64,000 nt of DNA, taken from the NCBI GenBank assembly GCA_017163975.1, contig JAFFSR010000316.1, positions 3,322,001 through 3,386,000 of the forward strand. The letters run 5' to 3'. Below the pieces are notes generated by a model. That model was given only the letters and a program-made list of their open reading frames with translations. It had not been told where the DNA came from and ran no database searches. Source of the stretch: Anastatus disparis (taxonomy: Eukaryota; Arthropoda; Insecta; Hymenoptera; Eupelmidae). Position numbers and translations under genes: made by a program. The first letter of the stretch is position 1. Each line of letters starts with the position of its first letter. Below, piece after piece: positions 13,042 through 23,810 of the stretch.

Positions 13042-13250
13042 GAGTCGGTCTGTGGCTCATTCGGTAGAGCGTTGGATTCGTAATCTCGAGGTTCCGAGTT
13101 CGAATCCCGCTCTTGGCCGATTGATACAAGCACCACTGTACGTTACATGTGCTTTGTTCACAAACACACTTACGAGCTCCGTCGCTGATTAGCATAGCAA
13201 TAATAGCATAGCATAAATATAGCGACGTTAAAAAAAAAAAAAAAAAAAAA
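13042..13250 (+). mobile_element. tRNA-derived SINE
   Basis: A tRNA-like head (about 13049-13120) contains an A box TGGCTCATTCGG and a B box GTTCGAATCCC, the split RNA polymerase III promoter. The anticodon-loop-like TTCGTAA would read CGT (Thr-like). The arms do not pair well enough for a working tRNA, and an unrelated body of about 110 bp plus a 21-base A tail follows. The insertion is flanked by a perfect duplication ATGATCTCATAG (13030-13041 and 13251-13262), the mark of LINE-driven retroposition. It lies inside the giant hAT-like element. Confidence 0.95.
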
Positions 13251-13262
13251 ATGATCTCATAG

Positions 13263-15325
13263 ATTGTAATCATTTATTGACTAATAATTTAATAAATATA
13301 TTCATACGATGATAAAACGTGAAAAATATTTCTGAAGAATTTTTTAAAATACAATCTAGAAGGATTCTCCTGAAAACTTTACAGTGCTGTTCAATTCTAA
13401 AGCGATCTTAATTGTTCATTAATTGTGAATACGATAAAATTAAGGTTACTATTCCTTAGTAAAACTTAATGAATCAAAAAAGTTCAGAAGGTATCAACGA
13501 AAATCATGACAATTTTTTTCATAAGAGTTCACAAAGTTGTATTATGGACTGGTACCAAAAACCGCAAAAAATTAGAAAGGTTCTTTTACATCAGAATCTT
13601 TCCAAACCTTAATGTACATGTTCACGGGGTATTTCAACTGAATACGGAGGATATTTATAACTAATATAGGTAGCTAGGAGAGTTTCCGTAGCCGATGGAG
13701 ATCCACGGCTCCACCAAAGATTTTCCTATGTATTTTGGTGCCTTGAACACGAATTTTGAGGGTGGATAACTGGAAAATAGTTAGGAAAATCTCTAAAGTA
13801 AATTTTCTGGTTGTTAATTCTTCGCAGAAAAACATAATTTTTCGTGTTTTTCATCAAATATTAAGTCGAAAATATTCTTATCAATTTTGCCGTACATTGC
13901 ACCATTTCTCTGTAAAAACATCATAAATATAAAAAAACTCATTTTGCCATTTTTAATGATTTTTTTTATTTTATTGCACTAATCATTGGTGACCAATATA
14001 ATTAAGAATTTTAACATTTTAATTAGCTAAAATTATTCTTTAATCCACCAACTGTTGATAAAAAAAGAATGGTTTAGGCTGGTTGCGGTCTTCCTTTAAT
14101 TTTTCACGAATAATTGAACCGCTTATTCAGAAAGTACCGCGCAACGGTGCTCACATGAAAAAGTCAGGTCGGAAAATAGGGGAGATTGCTATAGTAGCAT
14201 TAAAGTCCACGGTTCCAAAAATTTTTTTTATATATTTTGTCACTAAACATTAATTTAAAGGGGGTAAAGTCGGAAAATGTCCAGGAAAATTTGTATGATA
14301 TAATTTCCAAAAATTTGAAAAGTCTATTTTTCAAATAAAAAACATTTTGTCGCTTATTTCATGCAATTTTCATGCCAAAGTTATAAAAAAGAATAAGTTT
14401 TATAATTTTTTCAATTTTTCATATTAGAATGAGACTATTGTTACAGTGCAGCAGAGATTAGAATAGGATTTCCTAAAATTTTATTTCATTAGCTAAATTT
14501 ATGTTATAATTTATAAATACGTTTAATTAATTGTTATTTGTATTTTAATCTTATTACATTTTTTACATGTAGAATTTTTGCTACAAAAACAATATGTACA
14601 GTACGCTATTCATTATTTTATGAAGTTTAAAAAACTTGTGTTTTTATAATTTATAAAATTTTTTAACGAAGTACAATTTTTTTCTGTGAACTACTCTTTT
14701 ACTGTTACATATTTTGTAAAAATATATCTTTTTAATAAAAAAAATAGGTATATGATTGATTGAAAATATTAATTTTAATTAATTTAATTTATGTATAACC
14801 CTGTTAAAAAAACTCACTGACATGGTAACATTTTTATTTAACTACTAATAATTGAATTTATTGATTTGTTGATTGTAATTCTTTAATCATTTATTTTATT
14901 TCCGCAATTCAATCCAAAATATCCTTAATTTATAATCCTTCAGTTGAAAATTTAGGCAGCACACTAATTATAACACATCCAAAATAATTTATAGCAGCAT
15001 CACCAGTGTCACAACCAAATTTTAAAATTGCTAAGCATAAACTTTCAAAACGAATGTCAGGAAAAAGTAATTAACATTGTAAAAGAATTTTTTTATTACA
15101 GATAACTATTATGAGAAATACTTTTTTGAAAATAAAATCATATAATCAAATTATCCATCAAAAAGTAAAACTATTCCTTAAAAATCTTTAAGATTTTTAT
15201 CAGTATTATTATTAGCAATTTTTCCTAAATTAGAATTTTTTTTATTTTAAGTCACATAGAAAAAATAACCTGTTTATGTAACTGATTAAAAACTGCTCAC
15301 TTGTTTAAAAAAAAATCTGGTGGCA

Positions 15326-15327
<2 letters not shown>
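13263..15327. other. Inner region of the giant element, diverged direct duplication only
   Basis: Segments around 13650-13900 and 14165-14420 appear to be an old direct duplication: TCCACGGCTCCA and TCCACGGTTCCA, each followed by a similar AT-rich run and GGAAAAT. No gene, RNA or transposase remnant is visible. Confidence 0.45.
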
Positions 15328-15364
<37 letters not shown>

Positions 15365-15478
15365 GTGTGTGTGTGTGTGTGCGCGCATGTGAATTGACAT
15401 AAAATATCCCATGTATATGTATATACATATATTCATAAGCCCATGTGTGTGCGTGCATGTGCCTTGACAGGAACAGCC

Positions 15479-15530
<52 letters not shown>

Positions 15531-15678
15531 AAAAATATATACAAACTCAAGTACGTGTGTCATGCATGTAAATTGACATGAAACGTCCCGTGTATATAAA
15601 CCTGTGTGTATGTGCGCGTGTGAATTAACATTGAATATTCCATGTATATGTGTACACAGATATACACACATATACATG

Positions 15679-15749
<71 letters not shown>

Positions 15750-16268
15750 TAAGCCCATGTGTGTGCGTACATGCGAATTGACAGAAACGGTCCCATATAT
15801 ATAAATACAAATTTCAAATACATGTTTAGATGTGTTTGCGTGTTCGAGTTGACAAGATATGTCAAATATATGAAAACCGGTGCGTGCGTGTTGACATGAT
15901 ACGTCCCATATATGTGAACCTAAGGGCGCTTGGATAGGTGTGTTAGAGTTGTCATGAAATGTCCCATATATATAAACCTTTATAGGCGTGGGTAATAATT
16001 GACGTGAAAAATCCTATGTATATTATCGTGTGTGCATGCATGCAAATCGATATGAAATGTACCATATGTATAAACCTGTGTGTGTGTGCGTGCGTTCGAA
16101 TTGACATGGAAAATCCCATGTATATTAACGTACGTGTGCATGCATGCGAATCGACATGAAATGTCCAATATATATAAACCTGTGTGTTTGTATGCGTTTG
16201 AATTGACATTGAAAATCCCATGTATATTAACGTGTGTGTGCATGCATGCGCAACGACATGTACTGTCC

Positions 16269-16312
<44 letters not shown>

Positions 16313-16804
16313 TGTAAACGACATGAAATATCTCATATATATATATATACCTGTATGTGCGTACGTTCCAATTGACGTGAAAAATCCAATATTTATTAAA
16401 GTTTGTGTGCATGCATGCGAATTGACATGAAATGTCCCATATATATATAAACCTGTGTGTGTGCGTTCGAATTGACGTGAAAAATCCTATATATATTAAC
16501 GTGCGTGTGCATGCATGCGAATCGACATGAAATGTCCCATATATATATATATAAACCTAAGGTTACTAGGATGGGTGTGTGCGTGTTGTCATAAAATGTC
16601 CCACATATATAAAAAAGCCTGTCATTATGAGTATGTACGAGTTGACATGAAATGTCCCATATATAATCCTGTGTGTGTGTGTGTGTGTGTGCGTGCGCAT
16701 TGGCATGAAATGTCCCATATATCTAAACCTGTAAGTGCGTGCGTTCCAATTAACGTGAAAAATCCCATGTTTATTAAAGTCTGTGTGCATGCATGCGAAT
16801 AGAC
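15328..16804 (+). repeat. TA-rich minisatellite, right arm (first part)
   Basis: Units contain CCTGTGTGTG, a CATGCATGCGAAT block, GACATGAAATGTCCCATATA and then a TA run. Odd and even units differ (ATGAAATGTCCC versus GTGAAAAATCCC), giving a dimer of about 104 bp in 16000-16800. It is the inverted counterpart of 7100-8730. Pure TA tracts lie at 15481-15527, 15680-15746 and 16270-16308. It continues at 20549 after the inserted E2 element. Confidence 0.9.
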
Positions 16805-16806
16805 AT

Positions 16807-19800
16807 CCCATACAGCATGAAAGGACTTTGAAAGGATTCTGAAAGGATTCATGAAAGGACTACAATCTTTCAGAAATATTTCACTGAAAGGATTCTGAAA
16901 TAATTCTATGTCCGAGGTATTATTCTTTTAAAAATAATACATAAAAATATTTCATAAAGAATTGACAAGTCATTTCAAAATCCTTTCAATGGAAGAATTC
17001 TGTAAGGATCCATGAATTCTTTTGGTAATAATTCGTAAATCTTTTCATACATCTTCCATTGAAAGGATTCTGTAAGAATAATATGAAATATTTTTAAAAT
17101 ATTTCATTGTATTATTTCTAAAAGGAATATACCTCGGACATAGAATTATTACAGAATCCTTTCAATAAAAGAATTCTGTAAGGATCCATGAATTCTTTTG
17201 GTAATAATTCTTAAATCTTTTCATACATCTTTCATTGAAAGTATTCTGTAAGAATGATATAAAATATTTTAAAAATATTTCATTGTATTATTTCTGAAAG
17301 AAATATACCTCGGACATAGAATTATTACAGAATCCTTTCAATGAAAGAATTCTGTAAAGATCCATGAATTCTTTTAGTAACAATGCATTAATCTTTTCAT
17401 CTATCTTTAGTTGAGAGACGTGTAAAGTTCTAGAAATTTTATTCTTTCCTGTATTATTTAAGAATCAATTTAGAATTAATACACACACACACGCACACGC
17501 ACACGCACACACACACACACATAACGGATATATGATGATATAATTATTCATAAGATTACGAATTACGAATAGTTTTACAGCGGTTAAAATCGAAGTTATC
17601 ATAACACAGACATCGCACGCATAACAATTTATAGTTTCAATTTAAAATTCTTATTTTCCTTATATATGAAACGGGAAGCACTCTTACCGCTTGCGAGAGT
17701 AAGAGATACCGCCATCAAGCGGATAAATTATAAACTAATCCCGAAAATATTTCTAAATGATTCTGTTATCTTTCACGTTTTCTTTCATAAAGTCCTTTCA
17801 AAGTCAATTCAGTAAGGATTTATGTAATAACTTTTATTCTCGTCATAAGTTATTTCATGAAATATCTCAAAGATTTCAAAATTATTTCATGTATGATTTC
17901 TTGAGACTTTACCAAAATGTTACATAAATTATTTCATAAGAGCTTCATGGAAGAATCTTGAAATTATTCGGTGAAAGAATAACTTAAATTATTCCAAAAA
18001 TCTTTCTAAATTATTTTACGACTGAAACCTTCGAAAGATTTCTGAGTTCTTTCTTGTTTCCTTTCGAGTAGTCTTTTCAAAATCCTTTCAGTAAGGATTC
18101 ATGTAATAACTTTTATTCTTATCATAAGTTATTTCATGAAATATTTCAAAAGATTTCAAAATTATTTCATGTAAGATTTCTTGAGACTTTACCAAAACAT
18201 TGCATGAATTATTTCATGACAGCTTTTTGAACGAATCTTGAAATTATTCGGTGAAAGAATAACTTAGATTATTCCAAAAATCTTTCTAAATTATTTTACG
18301 ACTGAAACCTTCGAAAGATTTCTGAGTTCTTTCTTGTTTCCTTTCAAGAAGTCTTTTCAAAGTCCTTTCAGTAAGGATTCATGTAGTAACTTTTATTCTT
18401 ATCATAAGTTATTTCATGAAATATTTCAAAAAGATTTCAAAATTATTTCATGTAAGATTTCTTGAGACTTTACCAAAACATTGCATGAATTATTTCATGA
18501 CAGCTTTTTGAACGAATCTTGAAATTATTCGGTGAAAGAATAACTTAGATTATTCCAAAAATCTTTCTAAATTATTTTACACTGAAACCTTCGAAAGATT
18601 TCTGAGTTCTTTCTTGTTTCCTTTCAAGAAGTCTTTTCAAAGTCCTTTCAGTAAGGATTCATGTAGTAACTTTTATTCTTATCATAAGTTATTTCATGAA
18701 ATATTTCAAAAAGATTTCAAAATTATTTCATGTAAGATTTCTTGAGACTTTACCAAAACATTGCATGAATTATTTCATGACAGCTTTTTGAACGAATCTT
18801 GAAATTATTCGGTGAAAGAATAACTTAGATTATTCCAAAAATCTTTCTAAATTATTTTACGACTGAAACCTTCGAAAGATTTCTGAGTTCTTTCTTGTTT
18901 CCTTTCAAGAAGTCTTTTCAAAATCCTTTCAGTAAGGATTCATGTAGTAACTTTTATTCTTATCATAAGTTATTTCATGAAATATTTCAAAAAGATTTCA
19001 AAATTATTTCATGTAAGATTTCTTGAGACTTTACCAAAACATTGCATGAATTATTTCATGACAGCTTTTTGAACGAATCTTGAAATTATTCGGTGAAAGA
19101 ATAACTTAGATTATTCCAAAAATCTTTCTAAATTATTTTACGACTGAAACCTTCGAAAGATTTCTGAGTTCTTTCTTGTTTCCTTTCAAGAAGTCTTTTC
19201 AAAGTCCTTTCAGTAAGGATTCATGTAATAACTTTTATTCTTATCATAAGTTATTTCATGAAATATTTCAAAAAGATTTCAAAATTATTTCATGTAAGAT
19301 TTCTTGAGACTTTACCAAAACATTGCATGAATTATTTCATGACAGCTTTTTGAACGAATCTTGAAATTATTCGGTGAAAGAATAACTTAGATTATTCCAA
19401 AAATCTTTCTAAATTATTTTACGACTGAAACCTTCGAAAGATTTCTGAGTTCTTTCTTGTTTCCTTTCAAGAAGTCTTTTCAAAGTCCTTTCAGTAAGGA
19501 TTCATGTAGTAACTTTTATTCTTATCATAAGTTATTTCATGAAATATTTCAAAAAGATTTCAAAATTATTTCATGTAAGATTTCTTGAGACTTTACCAAA
19601 ACATTGCATGAATTATTTCATGACAGCTTTTTGAACGAATCTTGAAATTATTCGGTGAAAGAATAACTTAGATTATTCCAAAAATCTTTCTAAATTATTT
19701 TACGACTGAAACCTTCGAAAGATTTCTGAGTTCTTTCTTGTTTCCTTTCAAGAAGTCTTTTCAAAGTCCTTTCAGTAAGGATTCATGTAGTAACTTTTAT

Positions 19801-20546
19801 TCTTATCATAAGTTATTTCATGAAATATTTCAAAAAGATTTCAAAATTATTTCATGTAAGATTTCTTGAGACTTTACCAAAACATTGCATGAATTATTTC
19901 ATGACAGCTTTTTGAACGAATCTTGAAATTATTCGGTGAAAGAATAACTTAGATTATTCCAAAAATCTTTCTAAATTATTTTACGACTGAAACCTTCGAA
20001 AGATTTCTGAGTTCTTTCTTGTTTCCTTTCAAGAAGTCTTTTCAAAGTCCTTTCAGTAAGGATTCATGTAGTAACTTTTATTCTTATCATAAGTTATTTC
20101 ATGAAATATTTTAAAAAGATTTCAAAATTATTTCATGTAAGATTTCTTAAGGCTTTACCAAAATATTGCATGAATCATTTCATGAAAGCTTTTTGAATGA
20201 ATCTTGAAATGATTCGGTGAAAGAATACCTTAGATCATTCCGAAAATCTTTCTAAATTATTTTCTGATTTTAATCGTTGGAAGATTTCTGAGTTCTTTCT
20301 TGTTTCCTTTCAAAAAGTCTTTTCAAAGTCCTTTCAGTAAGGAATCGTGTAATATTTCATGTCTTAACTTTCGTTTCCTTTTTGGTAATATTTTTGCAAA
20401 GACTTTGTAATCTTCCTGTGTATTATTTCATAAATTCTTTTCAAAAGAATATATTTATCTTTTTAAGTTCTTTTTAAATGCTTTCAACGTATTATTACTT
20501 GTAATATTTCATGAAATTATTTCAAAATTCTTTCATGCTGTGTGGG
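16807..20546. mobile_element. Palindrome-array element E2 (CCCAYACAGCATGAAA ends)
   Basis: The left end is CCCATACAGCATGAAA and the right end, inverted, is CCCACACAGCATGAAA. Both are flanked by AT (16805-16806 and 20547-20548). Removing the element and one AT restores the GACATGAAAYGTCCC core of the surrounding minisatellite, so the boundary and the 2-bp duplication are firm. The left array (16810-17420) has a unit of about 180 bp. A non-repetitive core lies at 17440-17740. The right array (17760-20350) has a 281-bp unit. Both arrays are dense in TTTCATGAAA. No transposase is seen. Confidence 0.93.
17800..20345. repeat. 281-bp tandem array inside E2
   Basis: CCTTTCAGTAAGGATTCATG recurs near 18084, 18365, 18645, 18926, 19207, 19488, 19769 and 20050, with diverged edge copies near 17804 and 20333. 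The central copies are nearly identical and the outer ones have clearly drifted. This is the pattern left by recent amplification or homogenisation in the middle of an array. Each unit holds several TTTCATGAAA-like palindromes. Confidence 0.95.
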
Positions 20547-20548
20547 AT

Positions 20549-21010
20549 GAAACGTCCCATATATATAAACCTGTGTGTGTGCTTTCGAATTGACGTGAAA
20601 AATCCTATGTTTATTAACGTGCGTGTGCATGCATGCAAATCGACATGAAATGTCCCATGTATGTAAATCTAAGGGTACACGAATGGGTGTGTGCGTGTTG
20701 TCATGAAATGTACCACATATAAAGAAAACCTGTACTTATGAGTACGTGCTAATCGACATGAAATATCCCATGTATGTATGTATGTATGTATGTATGTATA
20801 TATATATACATATAATAAACCAAAATATATACGGGTCAACGGGTGCAAGTTGACATGAAACGGACCATGTATATATATATACATATATCAACTTGTCCGT
20901 ATGTGTGCGTGTGGGTCGACATGAAATGTTGCATGTATATGAGCCTAGGTGCGTATGTATGTGCGCGTCCACATATGTTTTTCTATATACATATATATGA
21001 TACAAATTCC
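20549..21010 (+). repeat. TA-rich minisatellite, right arm (second part)
   Basis: Continues the array interrupted by E2. It includes a TATG run at 20770-20798 and the block GGGTCGACATGAAATGTTGC, which matches the inverse of the left arm near 7160-7180. Confidence 0.9.
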
Positions 21011-21069
21011 TTAGTACGTTTAATTAAAAAGGAATTGTGGAATTTTTAATTAAAGCCCTCGAATTCACA

Positions 21070-21530
21070 AATCATAATCATAACTGACGCTCTTTCAATT
21101 CACGATTACATTTTGATTTCTTAATTGAAATTTATTTAATTAAGGATTCCTTTTGATTTTGGAATTAAAGCCCTTTCAATTCACGATTAAATTTTGATTT
21201 CTTAATTGAAATTTATTTAATTAAGAATTCCTTTTGATTTTGGAATTAAAGCCCTTTCAATTCACGATTACATTTTGATTTCTTAATTGAAATTTATTTA
21301 ATTAAGGATTCCTTTTGATTTTGGAATTAAAGCCCTTTCAATTCACGATTACATTTTGATTTCTTAATTGAAATTTATTTAATTAAGAATTCCTTTTGAT
21401 TTTGTAATTAAAGCCCTTTCAATTCACGATTACATTTTGATTTCTTAATTGAAATTTATTTAATTGAGAATTCCTTTTGATTTTTTAATTAAAGCCTTTT
21501 CAATTCACGATTAGATTTTGATTTGTTAAT
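21070..21530. repeat. 81-bp tandem satellite, right arm
   Basis: Inverted counterpart of 6490-7010. CCCTTTCAATTCACGATT recurs every 81 bp. Fewer units are preserved than in the left arm. Confidence 0.92.
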
Positions 21531-21654
21531 TAAAATATTTTCAATTATTAATTTAAAAGGAATTGTTAATTAAATAAAACTTTAATTACAAATTCAAAAA
21601 TGATTCGTGATTCAAATAATTTTTAATTACTTTTTTCGCAACCCTGTTCGCAAA

Positions 21655-22261
21655 TAATAAGTAAATTTCCTTTTAAAATGTTTACTTTTTTAGGGGGAAT
21701 TCTACTTCTATCTAGACAGTTCATACATATAAATGCATAATTATAGACATAATCAGAAACATTTATTTATATTTTATATATTGTCCTATCTTTATAATTG
21801 ACTATTAAAAAAATTTAATATCTAATAAATAATTTTGTTAAATTGGTTTTCATAAAATTTATGTTCAAACGATATTAAAAAAAATATTTTTATATCATGT
21901 AATTATAATTTTTCAAATGAGGTAATTTGATATTTTTTAAAAATTAATGTTTCTCTTATTAAAAATATTATTGCTTCAATGAAATGAATTGCTAACAATT
22001 TTCACATAAATCACAATTCATTTAAATATAAACACGTGTACAAATGAAAATGTAATTAAGGTTAAATGTATGTTATTTATAAAAAATTGTTAACAAGTAA
22101 CTTTTTAAATAATATATTTTCATGAAAACTAATTTAAATACCTCATTCTCTGAATGATAACTGAATACAATTTTAATTTAATAAATTTAGTTATACAATT
22201 ATAAATATATAATATTTATATAACTGTTCATCAAATAAAATTATTATTTTTTTAATACATA
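21655..22261. other. AT-rich spacer, no gene seen
   Basis: Nothing recognisable between the end of the giant element and the next repeat. Confidence 0.5.
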
Positions 22262-22732
22262 TATATTAAAATGGTATATTGTGTAACGAGTAAGGTTTAG
22301 TTGACTATTGCGCACGAGGGCATGCTGGCGCACGAGCGTAGCAAGTAGCGCCATTGCCCGAGTGGCGCAATAATCAACTAAACCGAACGAGATTCACATA
22401 CTATTTTTTCTCATAAGTGCTGGGTGTAAGAGAGAGAGAGTGACATGTTAGGGCGCGGAAAGGGGGGGTTGGGGGGGCAAAGCCCCCATCATTTAAAAAA
22501 ATTAATATGTTAATAAAAAAAAAACATTTCATATAAATATTATTTTTTACATCGCCAACAACTTTCATCAAGAAGCTAGCACACAAATGACTCGTACATA
22601 GAAACTCGTGCACGTTCTAGCGTGTTTTTTTTCCTTTCGGTATAGCATTCTCTTACTCTCTCTCTCTCTCTCATAGTGAATCTCTCTCTCTAAGTGAGTA
22701 TAGTCAGTTGTGCTGTGTAGTGTTCTCTTTTC
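22262..22732. repeat. Dispersed GC-hairpin repeat, left portion
   Basis: GTGTAACGAGTAAGGTTTAG opens a strong hairpin: TTAGTTGACTATTGCGC pairs with GCGCAATAATCAACTAA at 22363-22379, around CGCACGAGCGTAGC. A purine/G-rich block and the AT-rich ACTCGTACATAG segment (also at 1775-1985) follow. The likely continuation is at 27324-27530, beyond the LINE, since those blocks are contiguous at 10787-11345. Confidence 0.7.
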
Positions 22733-23735
22733 GGGCGTTTTTGTTGCAGGTAACTTGCGCGAAAAAATGCAAGGCATAAGCTGATATAATAGACTCAGTT
22801 TTTATCTAGCCTTGCACATAAATTCATTCATTTTGTACAGTCTGCACTTTTGGAGGTTAAGAGCAGGTCGAATATATCTGTCCTTTTCTAATCAAAGAAT
22901 TAAGTTATTTTCAATAACTAATAACTTCAGCAAAAAATAAAGAGATAGCCCCATCTCGTATTACAAAAAGCAATATTTTCTTTGATGAGAGAGAATTGAT
23001 TTTATCAATTCGTTTTCAAGAAAACCTTGAAAAACTTAAAACATAGAGGTTACGGTAAACAATTTGGTTTTTCAAGGTTTTCTTGAAAACGAATAGATAA
23101 AATCAATTATTTCTCATCAAAGAAAATATTGCTTTTCGTAATACGAGATGGGGATATCTCTTTATTTGTTGCTAAAGTTATTAGTTATTGCAAAAAAAAT
23201 AATCCTTTGATTAGAAAAGGACGGAGATACGTGACCTCCTCTTAAGTGGAAAAGGAGAGAAGAGTATTCTTATTTGATATCAGCGCCTCTATTTCTCGCC
23301 AACAGCGATACACATACGATATCTACTCCTCAACGACTGCTAACGTGGGAATCTGCTTTATCATCTGAAGCTGTTTAATATTCTACATCAACGAGTGCGC
23401 TTATTCTCTTTCCATCTGATACTTTTTACTGCTTAATTCTGCCTACGGGCGTTTTTGTTGCAGGTAACTTGCGCGCAAAACTGCAAGGCATAAGCTGATA
23501 TAATAGACTTCAGTTTTTATCTAGCCTTGGTCATAAATTCATTCATTTTGTACAGTCTGCACTATTGGAGGTTAAGTGGAAAAGGAGGGAAGAGTATTCT
23601 TATTTGATATCAGCGCTTCTATTTCTCGCTAACAGCGATACACATACGATATCTACTCCTCAACGACTGCTAACGTGGGAATCTGCTTTATCATCTGAAG
23701 CTGTTTAATATTCTACATCAACGAGTGCGCTTATT
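22733..23735 (+). promoter_or_regulatory. Tandem 5' UTR monomers of the LINE
   Basis: Monomer 1 spans 22733-23405 and monomer 2 spans 23447-23735, both from GGGCGTTTTTGTTGCAGG to CGAGTGCGCTTATT. Without the TTAA element at 22861-23241 and one TTAA, monomer 1 is 288 bp against 289 for monomer 2. A 41-bp linker separates them. Tandem 5' monomers act as promoters in some other LINEs; that role here is inference. Confidence 0.85.
22861..23241. mobile_element. TTAA-type hairpin element family A inside a LINE monomer
   Basis: 381 bp flanked by TTAA at 22857-22860 and 23242-23245. The ends GAGCAGGTCG and CGTGACCTCCTC pair, and TCTAATCAAAG pairs with CTTTGATTAGA. The second LINE monomer carries the empty site (GGAGGTTAAGTGGAAAAGG near 23570), which proves both the exact ends and the TTAA duplication. 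Confidence 0.96.
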
Positions 23736-23810
23736 AATACATCTTTGTAGTGGCTTGTATTTCTTTAGCTGTGTTACGAGGTTTGTGCTTTTTACTTTGT
23801 TGTCACATGT

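Larger units (their letters stand above)
6349..21646. mobile_element. Giant 15.3-kb hAT-like element with long inverted arms
   Basis: The left end is CAGGGTTGCAAA and the right end, on the opposite strand, is CAGGGTTGCGAA. Both are flanked by the identical octamer TTCGCAAA (6341-6348 and 21647-21654). An 8-bp duplication and a CAGGG terminus are the hallmarks of hAT transposons. The arms are inverted copies: an 81-bp satellite (6490-7010 versus 21070-21530), then a shared unique block (7085-7210 versus 20880-21010), then a TA-rich minisatellite (7200-8730 versus 15328-16804 plus 20549-20990). The right arm is split by a later insertion at 16807-20546. The inner 6.6 kb holds a SINE and several small elements but no recognisable transposase, so the copy is non-autonomous as seen. 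Confidence 0.88.

Noticed and set aside
13049..13121. A functional tRNA-Thr gene
   Set aside because: A and B boxes are present, but stem pairing is poor, and it is followed by a body, A tail and target duplications, so it is a SINE.
14790..14815. AACCCTG as an inner hAT terminus
   Set aside because: No partner end or 8-bp duplication; the true termini are at 6349 and 21646.
17800..20345. CRISPR-like array
   Set aside because: Units are 281 bp without distinct spacers, in insect-type DNA inside a transposable element.
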